Under the pieces are notes generated by a model. The model was not told where the DNA came from, did no database searches, and saw nothing but the letters and a program-made list of their open reading frames with translations. Source: Spirogloea muscicola (Eukaryota > Streptophyta > Zygnematophyceae > Spirogloeales > Spirogloeaceae). Taken from it: a stretch of 32,396 bases of DNA. This document shows positions 26,517 through 32,396 of this stretch, piece by piece. The position numbers and the translations under genes were made by a program. Within the stretch, counting starts at the first letter, position 1; every line of letters begins with the position of its first letter. The stretch is from contig WELB01000121.1 in the NCBI GenBank assembly GCA_009602725.1, positions 131,787 through 164,182 on the forward strand, in the 5' to 3' direction.

Positions 26517-27898
26517 CTATTGAGCAGCAAGGTGCAGCTCCGCTCCGACGTTTGACCACTTCGACAACAAGCTTCTGCAATGAACTGGTTGCTGACGCCT
26601 CATGCTTATGGTGCACAGTGGTGTGCTGAGCTCACCGCCAGCTGCTCTGGCTTACATTGGACTGTAGCCCATGCCCAGGATGGCCTTGCCAAGGGCAGCC
26701 ATCACAGATTCTCGGTTGCCAGCAGTGAAGTGCTGGAGCAAGCAAGCAGTCCAACGCAGTCAGGTCAGATTGTGCGAAGTAAAGACAGCACAGCAAGTAC
26801 ATCAGGCCAGGTCCCCGCAAGGTCGGCGGCCAAGAGAAACTTACACTGCGCCAGGCTCCTATTTCTCGAGCCTGCAGGATGTGCGAGCTGCGGAACAGGC
26901 GCTGGCAGTCTTCTGCAAGAGTACAAGATGTTTGATCAAAGAGCTGTCATTGAACAAAAGCGTGCAGTTGCTGAAGAATCACAGAGACCTACGTGCAAGC
27001 TGGTCTCGCCTTGTGCTCCTCCTGTATCAGCATTCTCCTCAGTCTCCTCCGGTCGTTGTGCCTTGCAACTGGCAACTGGTTCGTCTGCAATCTTGGTAGC
27101 TGCTCTTTGTCTGACTGGCACTTGCGAACTGCTGTGAGGTACATCTCAAGGACGACTGATCTGGGATCTCGAACAATAAGGCTGATGCGAGATGGCCTTG
27201 GTAAAAATAATAGCAAGTCATCAGAATAGTCCTCAATCTGCAAAGCAGCACAAGAAGATTCATCAGAGGGCAAAATTGCTGTGCAAATATGTAGCCCTTG
27301 ACTATGGTGGCCAATAACGACATCACAGACAGCCACTATCTTGTCTGGCCATACGAAGGGTTCAAGACCTGGAATGCATCGTGGCTGCAGCTTATGACCG
27401 CATCTCCACTGTCACCGAAGACCAGCCCTTCTCGTACCGCAAAGCTTCGCAGAGTCTCTCTCCACCAGCCACCACCAGTATTTCGACCGGCCACGTTGAT
27501 TATGATTGGGCGTAGACCTGCTCGCAGGGTGTCACTGCGCCTTTGAATCGTAGACTGTATGCGCACTGGACAGAGGAGGGCAGTAGAGTATACTGCCGAT
27601 GTGTAGACTGCACAGCAGGACATAAGGGTAAGCGTTACAGCAGCAGAGCGATGATCCTGATATACTGATGATGTTTATAGCTTCAGAGAAACAGCAGGCT
27701 GCTAGCAATAGCTGGATCATTGCATCATCTGATATGCATGACAAGGTACAGCACTGATGACTGACCTGCTGCAGAAAGATTGACTTCCTGCGTACTCGCA
27801 TATACCAGGGATAGGCCAATCACGCCGAAGATGCACAATCCGACCAGCACAGAGAAGACTGCTGCAATTTTCGTGCTGCTCTTTGCCCTCCCGCGCAT
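26517..27898 (-). CDS. predicted type II membrane sulfotransferase-like protein, 6 exons
   Basis: This is a gene model I assembled from phase-compatible exons: 27898-27766, 27607-27369, 27237-~27126, 26912-26845, 26732-26656, 26574-26517 (TAG), ~228 residues. Residues ~11-33 form one hydrophobic helix after a basic N-terminus (RGRAKSSTK), as in Golgi type II enzymes. Residues 85-97 (GRNTGGGWWRETL) sit where a sulfotransferase 5'-PSB loop is expected. Residues 141-155 contain RISLIVRDPRSVVLE, resembling the 3'-phosphate-binding motif of PAPS-dependent sulfotransferases, but with E where Ser is usual. The C-terminal REIGAWRSHF...LGMGY block resembles the WR-sHL...lGY end of sulfotransferases. 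The exon 3 donor is unresolved; a GC site (gcaagt) after 27126 keeps phase. No transcript support is available, and a different glycan-modifying enzyme is possible. Confidence 0.55.
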
Positions 27899-28039
27899 GC
27901 CGTACACTGCAAGCGGCAAGATATAGTCCCTGCAGCAGGGCAGAAGCGGTAGCTCGTTAAGATGCGCATGACAGCAATTTACGAGATGTTTTGTGCGCTT
28001 GTGTGAATCATCTTGAAATGATCAGCGCTGGCGCAACGA

Positions 28040-29720
28040 AGCACAGTTGACGTAAAAAGCTTGCCGAGTAGTTACGCGCTACAGGACTTGGTTCGGGCTT
28101 TGCAGACGACGCCCGCACCCATGGCATCCCTATTCCCGCCCAGCAGCCCGCTGCAAAAGCAAGCGCATGATTACCAGCGCCGGCAACCCGAAAATACCGT
28201 CCTGTACCAAACCGTGGCCGAGAATTTGGCCACTTTTGTACAAAACACCGCTGACCAAGGCGGACGCTTGCCTTGGTTTGTGCACCATTCGAGGCCTACT
28301 TGGGCTAAGGCATTTTGGCCAATGGCTTTTTGCGGGTTCGATGTGGCGATTGCGGCCTGGATCAGTTTGTGGCGTCTTCGTGTAAAACAAGGTCCATCTG
28401 CCCATCCTGCGGCGTCCGGCGCATGGAGGACGGTGCGGCGCACATCGTCGAAAACATCCTCCCTCGTGTCCCTGTTCGGCAATGGGTCCTATCTTTGCCC
28501 TTCTGGTTGCGCTTTCGCGTCGCCTACGACAGCAGTTCAAGCAGCCAGGTTCTCGGCCTTTTCATTAAGGCGGTCCTGCGCTGGTACCGTCACACAGCCA
28601 AGAGGCTCAAGGGGCTGGCGTCCGTTAAAGTGGCGCACAGCGGCTCGGTGACCTGTATTCAGCGCTTTCCAGCTCCCTGAGCCTCAATGTGCACTTTCAT
28701 GCCCTGGTCATTGACGGTGTCTACATCGAAGAAGCTGAGGACCGCATACGCTTTTTGGCATTGCCACTACCTACTGTGGCAGATCTCCAAGAGGTCACCG
28801 ACGAGGTATATCGCAAGGTCGCAACATCGCTTGGCATGGCGTGAAGATTGCGGGGAGCCGGGTGGTTTAACTCGCGACGAACCCCTTTTGGCAGCGTGTG
28901 CCACGGCCTCGGTCCGCGGTTGTATCGCCACGGGCGATCGCCGGGGCCACCAAGTCGAGCGCCTTGGGACAAGGGAGCAGAGGTCGCCCCCCAACTTTCA
29001 ACCGAACTGCGCCCAGACCGAGCAGGCGAGCGTGCGCGTAAAAGCTGATGATCGCCGTTGTCTCGAAAGAGTTGTGCGCTACATTTTGCGGCCGCCCATC
29101 AGCCAAGAGCGCTTGGAAAAGCTCGGCGACGGGCCGCTTCTTTACAATTTTAAGCGCGTCTGGTCCGATGAAGCCCGCAGCGTGGTGTTTACTGGGCTGG
29201 AACTCATTGAAAAGCTCGTAGCCTTGGTTCCACCACCCCGCGTGCACCAGATCGTGTACCACGGCGTGATTTCTTCGCATGCACGTCTACGACCCTTGGT
29301 CGTGCCGCGGGACGATGGGCCTCTGACCGAAAAACATGGGCCTTGTCATGCGCACAAACGCACCCGCATGGACTGGGCAATGCTCCTCAAACGCGTATAC
29401 GCCATGGACGTTTTGGTTTGCCGAAATTGCGGCAAAACCATGAAATTTATCGCCGCGATTACCCAAGCAAAAGTGATCCAGGCCATTTTGCGATCTTGCG
29501 AGTTGCCTCTGGCCCCACGCTTGCGCAGACCGGCGCCCTCTCGGGCGTGTCAACAGGAATGGGCCTGGTAAACCAGGCTGCCTACTGCGACGATAGGCAT
29601 TGCGATGAGTCCCCCTCCACCGCGAAGGCGATGCTACGCTCTTCTCTGTTCTTTTGTGAGCTAAGCCGTTGATCTGGCGGTTCATTTTGCCGGAGAAATT
29701 TTATGAACAATCCGCTCTCT
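28040..29720 (+). mobile_element. IS91-like insertion remnant, ends not fixed
   Basis: The transposase relic plus about 150 bases of downstream sequence that keeps a bacterial character, including an imperfect ccg-ttgatct-gg hairpin-like piece near 29669, probably make up the insertion. IS91 elements lack terminal inverted repeats and do not make long target duplications, so neither edge can be set by eye. The boundaries given are estimates. Confidence 0.6.
28061..29571 (+). pseudogene. decayed IS91-family (HUH) transposase
   Basis: Frames spread over all three phases, in order, give a full-length (~500 residues) IS91-type transposase. Frame 2 (28061-~28287) carries SSYALQDLVRALQ and ENTVLYQTVAENL. 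Frame 1 (~28288-28668) carries FEAYLG, an in-frame TAA at about 28303, then the zinc-finger block CGDCG...CPSCG and RQWVLSLPFWLRF. Frame 3 (28668-~28840) carries NVHFHALV, with the HxH of the HUH nuclease. Frame 1 again (~28840-29571) carries RDEPLLAACATASVRG, RVVRYILRPPISQERL, ELIEKLVALVPPPR, YHGV and a second CxxC, VCRNCGKTM. At least three frame changes and one stop make it inactive. The known family moves by rolling-circle transposition in bacteria. No introns are seen. Confidence 0.92.
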
Positions 29721-30315
29721 GCGATTTTCAGGTTTTTAGCGGGCACAGCATATCTGAGGGTTTTCCCGCTTCATTTGTCCTATCAGCCTGCCGCCGCCAC
29801 CGGCCTGTTGTGTGCCGCCACATGGTAAGCTGCCCTGGGAGCTCCCTCTTGATGAGTCTTAGTGGGTGCTGGCATTGGTCCTGGCACAAGCCCCAGGCCA
29901 GCTGCAGCAGCGCTCGAAAAGGGGGGGGGGGGGTGTGGCTGACTTCTCGATCTCATTCTGGTCGTGGGCCTTTGGACGGCCGCCCTGGCAAGAGTGCGTG
30001 CTTTGCATCCACCGCGTCAAGTGCTTGTAGCATTTCGGATGGGGGCATTGGGAGTGGAAGCAGTGCCAGCACAGACAGGCAGTAAAGCGAACAGAAGCAC
30101 GAGGCTGAATTGAGAACAGCCAAGCATGTAGAAAGCGAACGTCAGTATGAGTCGCAAGTGTGCTCAATAGCCGCGCAAAGCAGGCATTTATGGACTTGGA
30201 AGAATGCACATTATGCCTGTGCAGTGTACAAATAAAGTACAAGCAAAAAATGTGGTCCGTCTGCGGGATGGTCCTTGGCAAAATGCATACAGTCTGCACA
30301 AGCAATTGGGTCTGC
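29721..30315. other. spacer between the IS91 relic and the secreted-protein gene
   Basis: This should include the 3' flank of the minus-strand gene ending at 30316. A 13-base G run sits at 29921-29933. No coding similarity was recognised in either strand. Confidence 0.55.
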
Positions 30316-31128
30316 CTAGCAGATGGTGCCTGTCGAGGTAACCAGCAGCGGACAGATTATTTGACCAAAGTCCTCATTAAACGAGCACTTTCCGTTAAGC
30401 TTGATGGAAGTTGATGCTGGAGCTGCGGTGAAGGGGGGCGAGACGGTGACCTGCTTATTCAAGCTGGTGCAAACATCATTCCCATATGTGTCGTAGTTGC
30501 AGCAGCTTCCTGTGACTGTGCATGCCAACTTGAGGCCCGAGACACCGCAAGTTACTGCTGTGTTCTTCACAGAGAAGCAACCACCATCGCCAACAATGCC
30601 CGAATCATACCGCCAGGTGTCGGCGGCAGTTGCACCATTAGGATACAGGTCCTTGGCCTTGCTCACGCAGTGCGTTGTCGTAGCCGTCGCCGTGTCGAAC
30701 TCGACATTGAAGGACGTTGACGTGAAGTAGGAGTTGGCCGTGCATCCTTTCTCAACAGATGAAAAGCAGTAATCGCCGCCGCCGTCGCTGGCGCTGCAGA
30801 GTAGAGTACCAGACAACGGAGGCGGCCGGAGTTCACACTTGGGAAACAGACCAAGATTGTTGCAGCCGCTGATGTCCAGAACGAGTGTCTCTTGTGTGCA
30901 CAAGACCGCTGGTGCTGGCGGCGGGATCACCGGCAAGGGAGGCTTTGGTGCCGCCGGGGGAGGGGTGGGTGGTGGCGCGCGCACTGGCCGGGGGGGACTG
31001 GTGTGGGGCGTAGGGGTGGGCGGATGGTGATGGTGCCCGTGGCCTGCAGGGTGATGGCCACCGTGCTGGTGTGGCTTGCCGTGAGCAGCAAGCACGAGGG
31101 TGGCGAGGATGGCAAGAGCCAAAATCAT
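30316..31128 (-). CDS. secreted Pro/His-rich, Cys-rich protein, intronless
   Basis: A 270-residue protein, likely extracellular. It has a clear signal peptide (MILALAILATLVLAAHG), then a His-rich patch (HQHGGHH...GHGHHHH), then a Pro-rich spacer of PPTPTP/PPPTPPP type suited to hydroxyproline glycosylation, and a C-terminal domain with 16 Cys beginning at LCTQETLV. This layout resembles algal cell-wall glycoproteins such as pherophorin-type proteins, but I could not match the Cys domain to a named family. ATG 31128 is chosen because the signal peptide begins there; an upstream in-frame extension to 31221 lacks such features. The stop is TAG at 30318-30316. One uninterrupted exon is notable among intron-dense neighbours. 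Metal binding by the His patch is possible (inference). Confidence 0.82.
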   Translation of the reverse strand: MILALAILATLVLAAHGKPHQHGGHHPAGHGHHHHPPTPTPHTSPPRPVRAPPPTPPPAAPKPPLPVIPPPAPAVLCTQETLVLDISGCNNLGLFPKCELRPPPLSGTLLCSASDGGGDYCFSSVEKGCTANSYFTSTSFNVEFDTATATTTHCVSKAKDLYPNGATAADTWRYDSGIVGDGGCFSVKNTAVTCGVSGLKLACTVTGSCCNYDTYGNDVCTSLNKQVTVSPPFTAAPASTSIKLNGKCSFNEDFGQIICPLLVTSTGTIC

Positions 31129-31769
31129 GTTCACGAGACTGGGCTTAACCGCTGTGGTTCCTGCAGGATTCCTGCAGCAAACACACTGCATATGAGGAGA
31201 GGCTGGGTAGCGCAGCGACAAACACAGGTGGTCCAGGGGTCAGTCTCAGTGGTGCTTGGAAACTAAGAGGAGCAATGAGCAGGCTCCAATCCTGGCAGCA
31301 AACAGCAGATGAGCAGCTCAAGCGAAAGAACAATGCAACGACAATCCCAGCAGAGCACAACCGCTGCAGCAGGAGAGCGCAGCCGCAAGAACCTCAACAG
31401 ACGCAGGAGGGCTGACAAGTGGGTATCGACCGGCAGGAAGGCGTCGGGAGCCGGGGCCGCCAGCGAGCTCGAGAGCCGCCATTAGCTCGCTGGGAGGGGG
31501 GGCTGGCAGGCTGCAGGAGGCTGGACTGCCCGGGGTTTCGTGCACTCGAGGTCTCCTGCTCTGTCCCCCTCCACCGGTCACGGGGCCCTCCCTCCTCCCC
31601 TCCCTCCTCCCCCCCAGGGCCCTGCGGAGTGAACCACCCGCACACACACGCCAGGCTTGCTCCGGCAGACTGCTGCGACGGTGCTGCGGGCGCGTGCGAC
31701 GCGCAGGCCCGCCAGCTGTGCATGGAAGCTGGAGCGCAGGCATTTCAACGGCCGCGCAGGCACGAAGAT
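31129..31769. other. upstream region of the secreted-protein gene
   Basis: This is presumed promoter and leader sequence for the minus-strand gene starting at 31128. Several overlapping frames exist on both strands, but none has recognisable features. Confidence 0.5.
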
Positions 31770-31927
31770 GTGCGCGCCTATAGAGAAGAGGGGCTGGCAA
31801 AGCCAGCCTAGAAAAGAATGGACAGTGTCCAAAGCCAAAGAAAGAGGAGCCGGAGAAAGGACTACACTACAAAACACTGCAGAACACAGAGACGATGCAG
31901 AGGGAAGCTCAGTACCCACGAGTGAGC
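31770..31927 (-). repeat. left inverted arm of the foldback element
   Basis: This is the reverse complement of 32233-32390. The inner end contains the ctcagtacccacgagtgagc string that mirrors gctcactcgtgggtactgag on the right. Confidence 0.88.
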
Positions 31928-32232
31928 CACGCATTGAGTCAGCGCCGGGGCTGAGGCAGGAAGCGTAGACTTTGGAAGATCCCAATGCTCTGCCAAACGA
32001 GGGGCATCCCGCGCCGTCGCCCGGGGGGGATCCAGGGTAGGGCGGCATGGCCGCACCCACTGAGGTGGCGACGCGCGCCCACCCCCCCGCCCCCCCCCTC
32101 CCCAATACAAGGCGCCAGGCCCGCTGCCATCGCTGCCGCCCCGGCGGCCGGCTTCTTGACTCGTGGCCGTGCCACCCACTCAGGTGGCGACGCGCGGCCA
32201 AGACCCCTCCCGGTCGCCCGCCCGTCGGCCCC

Positions 32233-32390
32233 GCTCACTCGTGGGTACTGAGCTTTCCTTTGCATCGTTTCTGTGTTCTGCAGTGTTTTGTAGTGTAGTC
32301 CATTCTCCGGCTCCTCTTTCTTTGGCTTTGGACATTGTCCATTCTTTTTTGGGCTGGCTTTGCCAGCCCCTCTTCTCTATGGGCGCGCAC
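32233..32390 (+). repeat. right inverted arm of the foldback element
   Basis: Partner of 31770-31927, and same orientation as the solo fragment at 9051-9116. Confidence 0.88.
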
Positions 32391-32396
32391 TTCTCT

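Larger units (their letters stand above)
31770..32390. mobile_element. foldback / MITE-like element with ~158-bp terminal inverted repeats
   Basis: The left arm 31770-31927 and right arm 32233-32390 are near-perfect inverted copies, with few mismatches by eye. The outer end reads gtgcgcgcc-ta/ca-tagagaag on both arms. Each arm contains a small hairpin, GGCTGGC-TTT-GCCAGCC. The 305-base centre is GC-rich and carries a 22-bp direct repeat (32056-32077 and 32175-32196, one mismatch). No transposase frame is present, so it is non-autonomous. The right edge is close to the end of the window, so the outer limit and any target duplication cannot be confirmed. Confidence 0.85.

Noticed and set aside
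26580-27137. 185- and 142-residue plus-strand frames
   Set aside because: They are antisense to the sulfotransferase-like exons, which have consistent phases and strong gtaagt/gtaagc donors on the minus strand.
29921-29933. 13-base G run
   Set aside because: A simple homopolymer, possibly a sequencing artefact, with no supporting structure around it.

Overview
This window reads as nuclear DNA of an intron-dense green-lineage alga, most likely a chlorophyte. The evidence is spliceosomal GT-AG introns (a few GC-AG) with tgcag acceptors, plant-type ELM1 and short plant-type NDUFB3 proteins, degenerate CCCTAAA telomere-like tracts, and an algal-style secreted Pro/His-rich glycoprotein. Species was not determined. 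Exons were assigned by translating conserved protein segments and requiring matching splice phases. Nearly all long open frames that cross these genes are intron read-through or antisense shadows.

Layout: (1) 1-3119 (+), the 3' part of an ELM1-like mitochondrial fission gene (8 exons visible, 5' end outside the window). (2) 4386-7670 (-), a 12-exon FkbM-family methyltransferase, convergent with ELM1. (3) 8482-8688 (-), a single-exon complex I subunit, NDUFB3/B12. (4) about 9106-13248 (+), KRR1, the KH-domain small-subunit processome factor, head-to-head with NDUFB3. (5) A CT microsatellite and a 242-base N gap (14178-14419), then 14420-26120 (+), the second-largest RNA polymerase III subunit (POLR3B/RPC2) in 38 visible exons, with its start lost in the gap. 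(6) 26517-27898 (-), a predicted 6-exon type II membrane sulfotransferase-like gene, convergent with POLR3B. (7) 28061-29571 (+), a decayed bacterial IS91-family transposase with several frame breaks. (8) 30316-31128 (-), an intronless secreted Pro/His/Cys-rich protein. (9) 31770-32390, a foldback (MITE-like) element with about 158-bp inverted arms; a solo piece of the same arm lies in the KRR1 5' region at 9051-9116.

Functionally these are mostly unlinked housekeeping genes: mitochondrial division, respiration, ribosome assembly and tRNA/5S transcription. KRR1 and POLR3B, adjacent and in the same direction, both serve ribosome/translation supply. No operon-like logic, CRISPR array, rRNA or tRNA gene was seen. 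The most unusual items are the IS91 relic beside intron-rich algal genes, the inverted-arm repeat family reaching a possible KRR1 start codon, the relatively frequent GC-AG introns, and a POLR3B N-terminal extension carrying two SUMO-type motifs.
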